Shown here piece by piece: positions 34,192 through 45,600 of a DNA stretch of 64,000 bases. The position numbers and the translations under genes were made by a program. The notes below the pieces were generated by a model. That model did not search any database and was not told where the DNA came from. It worked only from the letters and a program-made list of their open reading frames with translations. The stretch comes from Theocolax elegans (Eukaryota > Arthropoda > Insecta > Hymenoptera > Cerocephalidae). Every line of letters starts with the position of its first letter. Positions within the stretch are counted from its first letter, which is position 1. Where the stretch lies: contig CM047429.1 in assembly GCA_026168455.1 (NCBI GenBank), forward strand, positions 10,394,643 to 10,458,642, written 5' to 3'.

Positions 34192-34998
34192 TATTTTTGG
34201 TGGAAAGGAATGAAAAAACAAATAAAAAATAAAGATTTGCACTGTGACATATGTCAAAGAGTAAAACCAGCGAATAAAAATACAGCGGGTCCATTTTTAC
34301 CGATAATTTCTAACAAGCCGAACGAATTAGTTGCGATAGATTTCTACGGGCCACTCCCACGATCAATTGGTGGAGTTGAGTATATTTAGTAGAGTTAGAC
34401 GTGTTTCCTCGATAAGTTACACTATTTCCTCTTAAAAGAGCAACGACTTTGGCGTGCATTCGTAGTTGAAAAGCTTATTTTAGTAAGGTAGGTAAACCTA
34501 TGCGAGTTTTAAATGATCACGGTACTCAGTTCGTGTCATTGAGATGGCGTGAGTTTTTAAAAGAAAATGGAATTGAATCAGTTTTTTGTTCTATTAGGCA
34601 TCCGCAATCCAATCCATCGGAAAGAATAATGCGTGAATTAGGGCGATTTTTCCGCACATATTGCCACGAACATCACACGGCCTGGGCGAAGTATGTCCCC
34701 GAACAGTGGCTCAATTTAACCACTCACTGTGTAACCGGTTATCCGCCGCTAGAACTTCACTACGGAAAGCCCGTGAAAGACAAAATTAGATCGCTTATTC
34801 ATTTTCCGCCTAAGCAGTTAGAACCATGCGAAATAAAAATAGAAATACTTTATTGGCACATAAACGAAGAAAGATTCGCCAAAATGTGTGTAAAAGCGCT
34901 TCTTTTAAAATTGACGATTTGATTTGGTAAAAGTCCCGAAGCAGTCGAACACTTTGGAAAAGAAAATTTCAAAGTTTTTCCATGTTTGCTTTCGTCCT

Positions 34999-35174
34999 CA
35001 ATTGATATATTAATTGATAAATTCTTAATTGATATATTAATTGATAAATCCTTAATTGATATATTAATTGATAAATCCTTAATTGATATATTAATTGATA
35101 AATCCTTAATTGATATATTAATTGATAAATCCTTAATTGATATATTAATTGATATATTAATTGATAAATCCTGA
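34999..35174 (+). repeat. 27-bp tandem repeat in the Gypsy-2 3' region
   Basis: TTGATATATTAATTGATAAA plus TCCTTAA repeats about six to seven times. The unit is a multiple of three, so it makes an open frame of repeating IDILIDKSL; this is best read as a minisatellite rather than a protein. Bases 35175-35990 are AT-rich 3' untranslated sequence of Gypsy-2 with no feature. Confidence 0.9.
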
Positions 35175-35990
35175 ATTTACAACGATAACGCGTACAACTT
35201 AGTAAGTATTAATGGTTACAAGAATATAGGCAATTATAATCGACTCGAGTTGAAAGCTTATCGGCAACCTACTATTGATGCGTAACGTTAAATGTAAATA
35301 TTCGGGAAATTATATATTTATATATTCATTAATTAATTTGCGATATTAAATTTCATGAATTTGTTTACTGCGCTTTATTATTTTTAGATTATATATTTAC
35401 TTTCCTGTTTAATTTTATATGCATTTTACATGATTGTGCATGATAATTTATTTAGACAAATTTCTATGTATATATAGTCTTCTATAAATATTTTAATTTA
35501 TGAGTTATATGTATTTTTTACTATGATGTATTATCTTTCATGCATGATTGTAATTTCTATTTTATTTAAGATCGAAAGAGTGGTATCAAGGAATGTGAAT
35601 GAATGATAAAGTTATGATTTACTGTATTCATGAAATGGCTGGCGTCTGAGTAAAAACTATACCTTTAGGTGTTTGAATAATCATATGTATTTTTAGGTGG
35701 CTTAATTTTATAATGTATAAGATCATAAGATCGAAATTGAAGTTTAAGAGTTTTCGAAAATAAAAGAATCACTATGACAAAGGTGAAATTCTATTTACTA
35801 TTTCAAAAATCTTCACAAGTATTATTTCGCCGAGTTCGATCATATGCTGTACAGAATCATGAGAATTAAATTGACTGGACAAGAAAGTATAGGACGACAA
35901 TGCTCGCATATTTTGTATATTACCATACAAAACGAAGATTTGAGGCCATTTCTTTCAAGAAAGTGACTGCTGATACATCCTCTCCCTTAT

Positions 35991-36004
35991 GAAAGAAAGG
36001 GAGA
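35991..36004 (+). promoter_or_regulatory. Gypsy-2 polypurine tract
   Basis: GAAAGAAAGGGAGA lies three bases upstream of the 3' LTR, the expected place for plus-strand priming. Confidence 0.75.
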
Positions 36005-36007
36005 TAT

Positions 36008-36432
36008 TGTAATATACTTTTCCGAGAAATAGAAGTAATTAATTAATGCTTACTAATGCCACGCATTAAGTTTGGGATAATGTATGGGAAATCTCGGAAA
36101 TCAGGCAGATCGGTCAAGACCGCCGATTAGCGCAGACGTCTGTGCGCTAATCGGAAAATTTTAATCCGACGCCTTAAGTCATAAAAGTAATAAATATAAT
36201 TTCTTGCGGCGGGGGACGCCCCAAACCGCGAACAGTAGAAAAATTATTGTTCTCCATCGTCGTTGTATGTATGTGTGTAGAGTGCGCGCGAATAAAAAAT
36301 TTTATGTTAAATAAATTAATTTGTTCTACAGTAAAGTAAATATTAAAAATTTAAAAAAAAAAAGGTTATAGCAAATTAATTTCTAGTGATTTCCTGATAT
36401 AAGAACCCTATATAAAAATAGAAACATTACAA
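36008..36432 (+). repeat. Gypsy-2 3' LTR
   Basis: Matches the 5' LTR throughout except for about 40 extra bases around 36090-36140, which include a near-perfect 32-bp palindrome (36123-36154, CCGATTAGCGCA ... TGCGCTAATCGG). Bases 36433-36658 beyond it are AT-rich and featureless. Confidence 0.9.
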
Positions 36433-36662
36433 AATTTTGTATAATTTATTTTATATAATAAATATACCATGATAAAATGTTTGTATATTTTATTTTATCA
36501 CTACTCTTTTATGTAAATATGTATAATTATTTGTCGTAATAATTGTATAATATTAAAAACTGACGTGAACAAATTTTGGAAATCGCGAGCGAAGCGAGCG
36601 TTTTTGGCGTGTACTTGATTAATATTCATTTTATCTTCAAACAATTTTGCATCTGTATTTAA

Positions 36663-36895
36663 CCTTTAGAGGACGAGATGGCCCCTATACGGGCCATGCC
36701 CATGATCGACCCTTCACATGTGTTAGTTTTCAGATGTGAGAATTCACAAAAACTCGATTTCTATAGAAAAGTGAGAGAAAACAGTAAACCCAAATCCCCG
36801 TCCTCTAAAGGTTAAAAGTGATCCGATTTTTTTACACATTAATTTTATTGAAAAAAGAAGCTTTTTTGAACCAGAAAATTCCCGTCCTCTAAAGG
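36663..36895. mobile_element. piggyBac-like MITE with TTAA target duplications
   Basis: The left end CCTTTAGAGGACG (36663) is preceded by TTAA (36659-36662). The matching inverted end CGTCCTCTAAAGG occurs at 36799-36811 followed by TTAA, and again at 36883-36895 followed by TTAA. The basic unit is therefore 149 bp, with a second right end 84 bp farther on (partial tandem copy or nested ends). TTAA duplication and CC-initial termini fit the piggyBac superfamily. Confidence 0.75.
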
Positions 36896-37069
36896 TTAAA
36901 GCATTACATTGAATTTTAGATCCGTTATTATTATTGAGTACACATTTAAAAAATTTCATGAGTTTTATCAGCAACGAGTAAACTAATACACATTCTTGCA
37001 AGATATTTACCCAACATATTATATAGCACGGTAAAAATACATATATTATCTGTACTTGAAAATCATAAA

Positions 37070-37070
<1 letters not shown>

Positions 37071-37098
<28 letters not shown>
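37071..37098. repeat. (TA)n microsatellite
   Basis: Uninterrupted TA run next to the outer end of the large inverted-repeat structure. Confidence 0.95.
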
Positions 37099-37100
<2 letters not shown>

Positions 37101-37286
37101 TGAACGCCTTACCTAACAGTCGACTCAGCGGTGGTCCAAGCTTTGTTCATTAGTTCCTTCTATACAAACAGTTATAATTCATGCTTTTGCTAGCAGGTGG
37201 CGCTGCGAGTACTGTTTTTGAGAGGACTTATTTTAATGCGTCATCCCTCTTATTCTTTTCCCAATATATGTACATGCTATGTATAT

Positions 37287-38281
37287 GGGGTATTCCACGT
37301 GAAGTGGTCCGATCAAAATTTTAAAATGCCCCAAATTTTGGGTACACATTGCAAATGTTTTTCAGAATACAGAAAAAAATTTTTAGGTACTGGAATTTAT
37401 TAGTTCAAAAGTTATTCTAACCTCAAAAAATGAACTTTTTCCAGTTTTTTTCAACACCAGCTGGGTTCATCGCTATTTAACTCAAAATCTATCAACTTTT
37501 ACTATAGAACATTATATGTAACATTCGTTGCTAATTATGTCTAGAATTTATCCTTCTGGGTTAGAATTTCCAATCTCAAGGTTAATGACAAATAAACTAC
37601 ATGTCAACATTCAACTTAAAAAAAAACTAACTTCGCCACAATTGATTTTTTATCCAAAAATGCAAAAGAAAGCTTGGAGCAATACCTTTCAAATGATCTG
37701 TAGCATTTTTATGGCCTTTAATTCTGCAAAAAGTTATGATAATTTAAAGAAAGACAAAAAATTCACAAAAATTAACATGGTATTTCCCATTTAAATTTTT
37801 AAAAAAATTTCGTGTTTCTTTAAATTATCATAACTTTTTACAGAATTGAAGGCCATAAAAATGCTACAGATCATTTGAAAGGTATTGCTCCAAGCTTTCT
37901 TTTGGACTTTTGGATAAAAAAATCAATTGTGGCGAAGTTAGTTTTTTTTTAAGTTGAATGTTGACATGTAGTTTATTTGTCATTAACCTTGAGATTGGAA
38001 ATTCTAACCCAGAAGGATAAATTCTAGACATAATTAGCAACGAATGTTACATATAATGTTCTATAGTAAAAGTTGATAGATTTTGAGTTAAATAGCGATG
38101 AACCCAGCTGGTGTTGAAAAAAACTGGAAAAAGTTCACTTTTTGAGGTTAGAATAACTTTTGAACTAATAAATTCCAGTACCTAAAAATTTTTTTCTGTA
38201 TTCTGAAAAACATTTGCAATGTGTACCCAAAATTTGGGGCATTTTAAAATTTTGATCGGACCACTTCACGTGGAATACCCC
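37287..38281. mobile_element. Foldback element A, complete palindrome (995 bp)
   Basis: It begins GGGGTATTCCACGTGAAGTG and ends with its reverse complement. The arms (about 460 bp) are nearly perfect inverted repeats around a roughly 65-bp A/T-rich centre near 37784. It lies in a TA-rich site. The right arm of the larger inverted repeat (about 46480-46495) shows the same flanks without it, giving an empty site. There is no protein of note. Further copies lie at 46679-47208 (half) and 51406-52391. Confidence 0.92.
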
Positions 38282-39176
38282 ATATATATGGGTCATTCCA
38301 ATACTTTTTTGGAAATCGGTCCGGGGGGGGGGTCAACCAATCGGGCTAAAAATTTAGTATGTTACTATACTATAAAAAAAGTAAGTGAGTCAAAATTGTA
38401 GCCTTCTAAATGAATTAACGACGTAGATATTCGATTTTAAACATTCAAAAAAGGCTATTTTTCATCATTTTTTAACATTTGTCAAAGTAGCACCAAAATT
38501 CGAGAAATTAATATTTTTTTATCCAGTTCAGGACAAACTCTTCGCATTACTGTAGACTTTTAATCTAGCTGTATAGAATACAATTATTTTGTGAACAAAA
38601 AATTTGACACAACTAAATATAAACACTTGTTTTTTCAAATTTTGCACATTTTCAAAATGCTACCAAATTAACAGTTTTTGAAATTTTTAAAAAAAACCCA
38701 AAGCAATTATATTTGTATTGGTATAAGCTTTCTTTCTTTTCTAGGTTTACTATAATAAATTAATTTGGCTTAAAGTTATGCTTATTTAAATTTGACCTAA
38801 AATGCAAAAAAACACGTTTTTTGGTATTTTCTAATGCTTACAACGTCGGTGTACCTAAATTTTTTTTTACTAAAACTTAGGTAAAACTCGGTTTTTGGAG
38901 GTAGAAAATGATCCCGTCGTTATTGCAATGGATATTTGACATTCGTACACGTTTATTAACGTTTGAAAATATTTTTTTTGCATTCTTGCGCAAGACTTAT
39001 CGGATTACTGCAAGGTCTAAAGTGTCTTGTATTTTGATTGTTAGCACAGATAATATCCATATTATAGGTAACTTTTAAAACTAATAGGAATATAGTTTAA
39101 AGAAATTTTTAATTTTATTTTTTTATAAAAATTCGTCGAAAAACTTGTCATTTGTACAATAGGAAAAAGGTTTGTG

Positions 39177-39183
39177 ATTATTA

Positions 39184-39224
<41 letters not shown>

Positions 39225-39234
39225 TTTTTTTTTT
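39177..39234 (-). repeat. (TAA)n/poly-A tail of R1-a
   Basis: On the plus strand this is an (ATT)n run then poly-T. Read on the minus strand, a poly-A and TAA-repeat tail follows the 3' untranslated region of R1-a, consistent with a non-LTR 3' end. Confidence 0.8.
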
Positions 39235-39481
39235 GGAGTCTGTGGTAATGACATTTTACGCACAACCGGCAAACTATCCACCCCCTCGCAAGAGCAGACA
39301 GTCCACCGAGTGTGGGACTCAGTAGGAGCAAACTACTAATACCCACTAAACCCACATATCTCTGTTCGCACCGACACCAGCCCGGAACTGTTATTCACAT
39401 TACTTCAGACTGGGCGGCTGTCTTTGCGTGTCCAAAAAACACATTCACTCTTATACTCGTTCATTCTCGAATCACATTCGC

Positions 39482-41392
39482 TCAATCTGTCAGACATCCA
39501 TCTGCTTTTTTGCTCCGCAATACATTCGTAACGTAATTTGCGATCAGGCGCCAGTTGTCGGCGTTCGTCGTCATAAGTCTCGTCCCGTTTTCCGGCGTGA
39601 TCGCTTCTATGTCCATTTCAAGTCGTTGACGTTGATCTGCCCATAGCCTACAGGCGAAGAACGTATGATCAGCGTCATCGTAGACCCATCCGCAGTACTT
39701 ACGTTCAGGTGAAGCAAGTCTGCCCATCTTGTGTAGATAGCCGCGGAAGTATCCGTGTCCAGAGAAAAATTGGGTGAGATAGAAGTCTACCTCACCGTGC
39801 TTTCTCCCCTTCTACGGGGCAACCGCAGGGATAAGTCTACGTGTCCATCGCGCCTGTTGGGTATTTGTCCACCGTGTTTGCCAGAGTTCCATTGTTTTCG
39901 TACGTTCGTCTGTCGCAGCGTCGACCCGTCCCGTGTCCGCGCTTCGATCGTATATGCGCTTTTGTTCCGTCGCGAGTAGGTCGATCGGAATTACGCCCGC
40001 GATAACAAGAACGGCGTTTTCAGACACCGTTCTGTACGCGCACGCGATTCTTAACGCGCCCACCCGCTGTACGCTAGTCATCGCTTTCGCCCGTCTCTTA
40101 ACGTGTAACGCGTCTGCCCAGATTTCCGCCCCATATAGCAAGATCGAGTGGGTAACGCTCATGAGTAGTCGTCGAGTGCTCGGTCTCGGTCCATTCGTAT
40201 TAGCCATGAGTCTGCTCAAGGCTTTTGTCTTTTCTTGTGCCTTTTTAGTCACCGTGCGTATGTGAGGCCAGAAACTCAGTTTCGTATCCAAAGTCACCCC
40301 TAGATACTTAACCGCGTCTCGGACTACCACGCATTCGCGTCCGACTGTCAACAGTATCCCCGTGTCGATTCTTCGTCTAGTTAGAAGCACAAGTTCTGTC
40401 TTTTGTAACGCAATTTGCAGTTCTTGGTCTTTCATCCATTCAGTCACCCGCCGCATAACCTGGTTCAGCTTTAGCTGGATGAGGTGTTTGTCACGGGCCA
40501 CGATAATGGCCGCAACGTCATCAGCGTAAGCGACGAGGGATGTGTCCGTCGGCATCTCCATTCGGAGAAGACTGTCATACAGTACGTTCCAGAAGTCTGG
40601 CTCCAGAATGGATCCCTGGGCGACTCCTGCAGTTATTCGTCTGTCTTTTCGTCCGTCAGTGGTCTCGTATGTGAGACGTCGGTCCCTCAGGTAGTCCCTT
40701 ACAACCCGGAGAAGATAGTCGGGCACCCGGAATGCTGTTTCCAGCGCTTCCAGGATATCCACCCACCTCGCCGAATTGAAGGCGTTCCTAACGTCCAGCG
40801 TAGCCAGTAAGACCAGAGGCCTGGTCGCGTGGCACCTGGTGTTATGCTTGTTGAAAATGGTTTTTACAATGGTTATCGCTCCGATGGTTGAGCGTCCTTT
40901 TCGAAACCCGTGTTGTCGGTCTGATAAGTCTTCTGCGTCCTTTATCGACTGTAGAAGCCTTGGGCTAAGCAATAGCTCGTACAGTTTTCCGGTCGTGTTA
41001 AGTAGGCTTAGTGGCCTGTAGGATGACGGATTCTCAGGGTCCCCCTTATTTTTACTAATGAGAACCAATTGAGCCGTCTTCCAATGTCTGCTGAAAATGC
41101 CCTTCACCAGGCACTCGTTGAATGTGTCGAGGAGCACTGTCGGTCGTCGCAAAACAACGAAACGTAAGATTTCCGACGGCACACCGTCAGGGCCCCGTGC
41201 CTTGTTAGGTTTCAACGAGTTTGCAGCTCTGGCGAGCTCCGCACTCGTGAATAGAGGGCATTCTCCGTTTGTACGTTCAACGGTTTCCTCCCTCCTCACG
41301 GGATGAGTTGGAAAGAGACCGTCGGCGATCATGTCCATCGTCTCTGCGTCCTTAGTTATCGGCGGAACCCGTCTCCCCAGTTGGTGAGTCAC
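39482..41392 (-). pseudogene. R1-a reverse transcriptase and C-terminal domain
   Basis: The 526-codon frame (39812-41392) carries LKPNKARGPDGVPSEIL, SSYRPLSLLNTTGKLYE, QHGFRKGRSTIGAI, the first Asp in LATLDVRNAFNSARW, AGVAQGSILEPDFWN and VAYADDVAAII, so the polymerase core is unbroken. A frameshift near 39800 leads to 39482-39727, with a CGWVYDDADHTFFAC zinc-type motif as in R1 proteins. Confidence 0.9.
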
Positions 41393-41568
41393 GATCTTGT
41401 AACCCGCGCCTCAGGGATCCGAGTCCACCTCGTCCGTCAGTCTTTGCCAGCACTCTTTTTTGCTGTTATTTATGGCGTACCGCAAACGCCTCCTACTCTT
41501 TCTGTATTCTTCGGAGAAAATTAGTGCGGTTTGTCGGTCGCGAGCCCGTTGGGCCTTCCGTCTAAGTG

Positions 41569-42390
41569 CTAGGCAACTACGTCACACAATTGTTGAAGAA
41601 ACTGGGTTGTTTCCCCGACAAGCGCTTCAGCCCTGCCGCGATTAGTCATTCCGCGAGGTTCCACCTGTGACAGTGGTTCCCCACGCGTCATTTGTCTGTC
41701 GAGTTTGTCTAAGTCTATCCGTTTCACGTCCCAACGAGGGGGACGAGTTACCCGAGTACTGCTCGTACGCGATTCGTCTATAAGACCGAAGGAGATGTAC
41801 TGGTGATCGCTGGCTGTGTAGTATTCGATCACTCTCCATGCCCACAGTCTTTGTGTCATCCTGTCCGAAATAAGGGTCACATCGGGCACAGAGTCCCCGA
41901 AGCCGGTTCGTCTGTACGTTGGCGTGTTTCCCTCATTTGCCACTGACAGTTCAAGCCTTGCGGCTATCTCCAACATAGTCGTACACGTCTGTTTGTCTCG
42001 GGCATTCCCCACTCGACCGCGCGCGCGTTGAAGTCGCCCGCCACGATTTTGTTGCCGGGGATGTCTCTCACGGCGTCTTCGAGAGTATCCAGCTTCTCCG
42101 CGTATTCGAGAGCGCTATAATTCGGGCTAAGGTAGACGCTGACGTAGGTGACATCGCCCACCGTTGCCCAAACGTAGCTCTCCTCGGATCCGCGCGCGAT
42201 GATCCCGTTCTCCGCGCACCCATAATGCTGCTGTACTCGTGCTGCTGGCGAGCCAGTTCGGCGGTGTTAAATCCCGGTACTGTTCGCTGATGACGAGGAT
42301 GTTTGCGTCCAGCTCCGCCGCAATCTGAGGGAGCAGCGCATGTGCTACGCTACTCCGACTCATATTGCATTGGAGAACAGTTACCGGCAT
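41569..42390 (-). pseudogene. R1-a endonuclease domain
   Basis: It starts MPVTVLQCNMSRSSVAHALL at 42390, overlapping the gag end. Three frames (42127-42390, 41964-42161, 41569-42012) carry successive parts: VISEQYRDL (Glu), IVAGDFNARAVEWG (Asp/Asn), DVTLISDR and TASDHQYISF (Asp/His). At least two frameshifts disable it. Bases 41393-41568 connect it to RT in another frame. Confidence 0.85.
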
Positions 42391-43696
42391 TTTATTGTCT
42401 TGGTCTTCGTCGCCGTCAGTGCTGCCTTAAATGCTGCACACGCGCCTGAACCAGCGACGTGTATGAGGCACTTGTTGTCCTTCTTAGGACAGAGAAAGCA
42501 CTCAGGTGTGTTTTTGCACGCCTGTGCATCGTGCCTCTCTCGGCCACATCGGCAGCAGCACCGGTGTCTGTCCGGTCCTTTACAGTCTTTTTTATATGCC
42601 CATACCCGAGGCATTGATGACACCTAGGTATGCGAAGCCTAGGTCTCACACGGCAATTGACCCATCCGATTTTAATTCTTCCGTTTTTGAGGATTGCGTT
42701 CGCGTCCCTCGCGTCGAAATCGCATATCGCAAGGGCCAAGCCTCGGGCGTTGGACCCAAAGACGTGCACCCTTCTTTCTGCGCTGTCCCCGAGTTCGCGG
42801 TTGATAGCGTCCTTAACGTCTTTTTCAGTCGGGACACTGTCCAGGTCGAGAAACTCCAGCGTTATCGTAGCTGTCAGGTCCTTTACCTGGGCTTTTCCTC
42901 CGAAGGCGACCTGCAAGATCCGTTGGAAATCTTGCCGCGTCTCCTGTTTGTCGAGTCGCAGCAAAACCCCACCCTGCTTTGTTTTTCGTATCTGCCGTAC
43001 GTCCGTCTTGGTCTTCGTAGGATCCACCTTCAGACGTATGGTGTGTAACACATCCTCATACGTCTGCCCCTCCGCCGGTTTGATCAAAATCGTGCTTCTG
43101 CCCTGTGTGGGCTTTGGTCGATCTGACTGCCGGTTTTGGTGAGCGGTGGATTGCCCAGGTAGCAGTCCGTCCGTCCGTGTAGTAGCCGCTGCCGTCCTTT
43201 TTTTTTCTTTTTTTGGACGACCGTCGACCAAGTCTCTGTCTGGGGTACTTCTTGTGTTTCCGCGACATTCTTTTCTGGTGTGGGGGTTTGTTTTTCCCTT
43301 TTTCGTTTCTGTTTTTGCTGAGGTGTGGACTCAGTGAGACATGCGGAGCAATTTCATTCGCTGCAATTCATACAACGCGACTTCGACCGATTCATTTATC
43401 TCGCTCATTCCGCCTGTTATGACGCGACTAACATTCTTTTGGACGTTTGTTCTCTCGGTCATTCTAGCTAGGCTGCTGCGTATGTTGAGCAATTGTTCAT
43501 ACAGTTTGCTCTCTGCAGCCTCCCAACTAGTTGGCGACCCTCCGATGTGTCGTGCGAGTTTTCCTCAAGCAGTTACCGCCACGCCAGCCAGGTTACCTAC
43601 CGGCGTGATGGGGGAGCTGGGAAGCCCCCGTGACTCTCCTGAGTCGGATGGCGCAGGCAGCACTTTGGTACCTGCAATTGTAATTGAACTTGTCAT
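42381..43696 (-). pseudogene. R1-a gag (ORF1)
   Basis: The likely start is the ATG at 43694-43696 (MTSSITIAGTKVLPAPSDSG), with a TGA after about 43 codons. A helical stretch and a Lys-rich segment (KKKKKDG) follow, with a frameshift near 43340, then the 271-codon frame 42416-43231 (VFGSNARGLALAICDFD, IGWVNCRVRPRLRIPRC) with the first zinc knuckle CHQCLGYGHIKKT, its last Cys lost. A further shift near 42600 gives the second and third knuckle-like motifs (CRCGRERHDAQAC; CFLCPKKDNKCLIH) and a C-terminus overlapping the endonuclease start. Confidence 0.85.
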
Positions 43697-44300
43697 TTTA
43701 TTTTCTTTATTTATCCTCATCCCCCCCCCTATGTGTGTGTTTGTGTAAAGTGGTCAGATAGTCACCAGGCGGTGGCTTGCAAGAACCGTCCTGAGCTGTC
43801 CCGATATCTTAGCTCCCCTACAGTCCGGTGGCATCGACCGTTCCTCCCCCACGACTCGCAGCAAGACCCCACCCGATCGCCAGTCGGCATTACTACGAGA
43901 AGCGAGATTTGCGCCGTTTCCGACGTTTACCACTGCAAAGGGCAGCCTCCCATGCTGGCTAAGCCGGGTTCGGGCCCAAGAACTAGAGGCGGCCCAGGAG
44001 TACGATACTGGTGTTAATGGCAGCACCCTCCAGAGTGAACGAGCCTGCAGCTACGAGAAAGCTCCCTGTTGATCGCTCTGCCACCCAGCTGATAACACCT
44101 GCTATGTCTCCGCTCTCTCTAGCATAGAACCCAGTGCAGTTATGCCACGCTCGGAGCACACCCGTTTATAGGGTTCTCCCCATTCACACAGGTCGGTCTC
44201 GTTTATAGAGCCGCCTTTCAATTATATCCCGCTTGGAAAATGCCCGTTTATAGAGCTTCCTACTGCACATGGACTCCGCTAGATCGAGCGGAAGTGTATG
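43697..44300 (-). other. R1-a 5' untranslated region
   Basis: Non-coding sequence upstream of gag. A CTATAAACG(G/A) motif occurs three times (plus-strand CGTTTATAG at about 44163, 44200 and 44245). Such repeats may reflect the internal promoter of the element; this is inference. Confidence 0.55.
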
Positions 44301-44549
44301 TGTGTTTGGTGTATGAGTAGGTGTAAAAACAACAACTTACCACTATAAAATACGAGGTTTATTTTAGACCTGCAGTAATATGTTTCAGCTTTGACACTTT
44401 ACAATTCCATAAAATCAGTTTTTGTACATAATCCCAAAATCTGTTGTGCCAATTTAAAAAACGTAAATACACAAAATGTTTGTCACGCAAACACAAACCT
44501 TTTTCCTATTGTACAAATGACAAGTTTTTCGACGAATTGTAATGATAAA

Positions 44550-45600
44550 TGTTGTAACATGGTATTCGCGAACCCGGTACATGCAATTATTTTTAATAAT
44601 TCAAATAATCCGTTGCGTCGCGTTGCCCAATACCGCGCGCACAATTAATTTATTTTTCCCAACTGCGGGCTGCCGCCAGTAACGCGAGTTCCCTGGAACC
44701 CACGGTATAGAAGATTCGGGCGATCCTCCTTGCCTCGACACGATTATTATAAATTAAGAAATGTCGGCGGGAGCGAGGAGAAATAATAACACTTTAATAA
44801 TTAAAATAAAAATAAAAGAAACGTTTATTTTAATTAGATTGACAAGTGGCCATCCAGGCCTCGTGCCGCGACAATTTTAATTAATTTCGCACGGACGGAA
44901 GTCTCGGAAGTCAACCGGATCGAGATCCTCGCCTGCGGTTGACTCTGTCCCGATCTCCGCTATTCGGGTACCGGCGTACCCGAATACACTTCCGAATTCA
45001 CACACTATACACTCGGGGAAGGGGGGAACGCGCGGTAATATAAACAAACTTACCGGGATGCGCCCCGTGGATAGCCCAGCCGATCCGTATCCCTGTGTCC
45101 TCCTGGGCAACGGAGGACCGACGTCGGCTGCGGTGTTGAAAGGCGGCCATGTACCGCGGCGAGTGTCTCGCGATCTCGTCCACACTCACTCACTCACTCA
45201 CTTCCCGTCCTTGTCACACACCAGATCACTCGCGGCTCATTCACGAGGATAATCCGAGTTGATGTCCGATGGCTTAGTTTGCGCCTCACGCGCCTTATTA
45301 GCCGTATACACTATACAGACTCGGCACCGAATTTAGTTCGTCCGCCTCGAGCGGTGGATCGCAACGTACTGAGTAGGCAATGCCTAATTTCCGAAAAAGG
45401 GATGAGAGTGCGAAACACGCACACACTCTCGCACTCACATCCCTAAGTACTCTTGCGCGCGTAATTGTACACATTTGTACAAGTAAACAAATGTCGTCGA
45501 TTGGCCTTGACATACCAAAGACTCTGACGACTTACAATTAAAATGAATTTAAATGCTTTGTCTGCCACGAATAGTTATGTGACGATTTCCGTCACAATGT
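44550..45600. mobile_element. Putative solo LTR in the right inverted-repeat arm
   Basis: This 1051-bp block is absent from the other arm. It is flanked by ATAAA (44545-44549 and 45601-45605), starts TGTTGTAACATGG and ends CGTCACAATGT. It has no coding capacity. A perfect TGTGACG ... CGTCACA palindrome lies near the right end (about 45579-45597), and a (CACT)n run at about 45181-45206. The non-CA end leaves doubt as to whether it is a true LTR. Confidence 0.6.

Larger units (their letters stand above)
27943..34922 (+). pseudogene. Gypsy-2 integrase, split in two
   Basis: The zinc domain begins HERFGHVGIFKT at 27943, is cut at 27993, and resumes at 34192 with YFWWKGMKK and CDICQRVK. The core follows: VAIDFYGPLPRSIGG (first Asp), two stops near 34388, then frame 34500-34922 with LNDHGTQF (second Asp) and NPSERIMREL (Glu). 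The exact rejoining across the inserted element, with one duplicated 15-mer, leaves no doubt that the two halves were one gene. Confidence 0.9.
24019..36432 (+). mobile_element. Gypsy-2: LTR retrotransposon split by a non-LTR element
   Basis: LTRs at 24019-24400 and 36008-36432 enclose gag, protease, RT, RNase H and integrase in Gypsy order on the plus strand. AATT flanks it (24015-24018 and 36433-36436), with a one-base ambiguity because TTGTAAT/ATTACAA are inverted terminal bases. The integrase is interrupted at 27993 by a 6183-bp non-LTR element, so Gypsy-2 itself is about 6.2 kb. Stops and frameshifts disable every gene. Confidence 0.92.
39177..44300 (-). mobile_element. R1-a: R1-clade non-LTR retrotransposon, decayed
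   Basis: Minus-strand order is 5' region, gag with zinc knuckles, endonuclease, RT, C-terminal zinc-type motif, 3' region, TAA tail. LDVRNAFNSARW and the gag-then-endonuclease overlap are R1-like. The 3' end coincides with the inner end of the left inverted-repeat arm; the 5' end is not sharply defined (about 44300) and no duplication was found. Confidence 0.85.

Noticed and set aside
34986..35174. 62-codon frame of IDILIDKSL repeats
   Set aside because: The 27-bp minisatellite unit is a multiple of three, so one frame stays open by arithmetic.
43056..43748. Plus-strand frames over the R1-a gag
   Set aside because: They are antisense shadows of the minus-strand gag, which shows zinc knuckles and R1 order.
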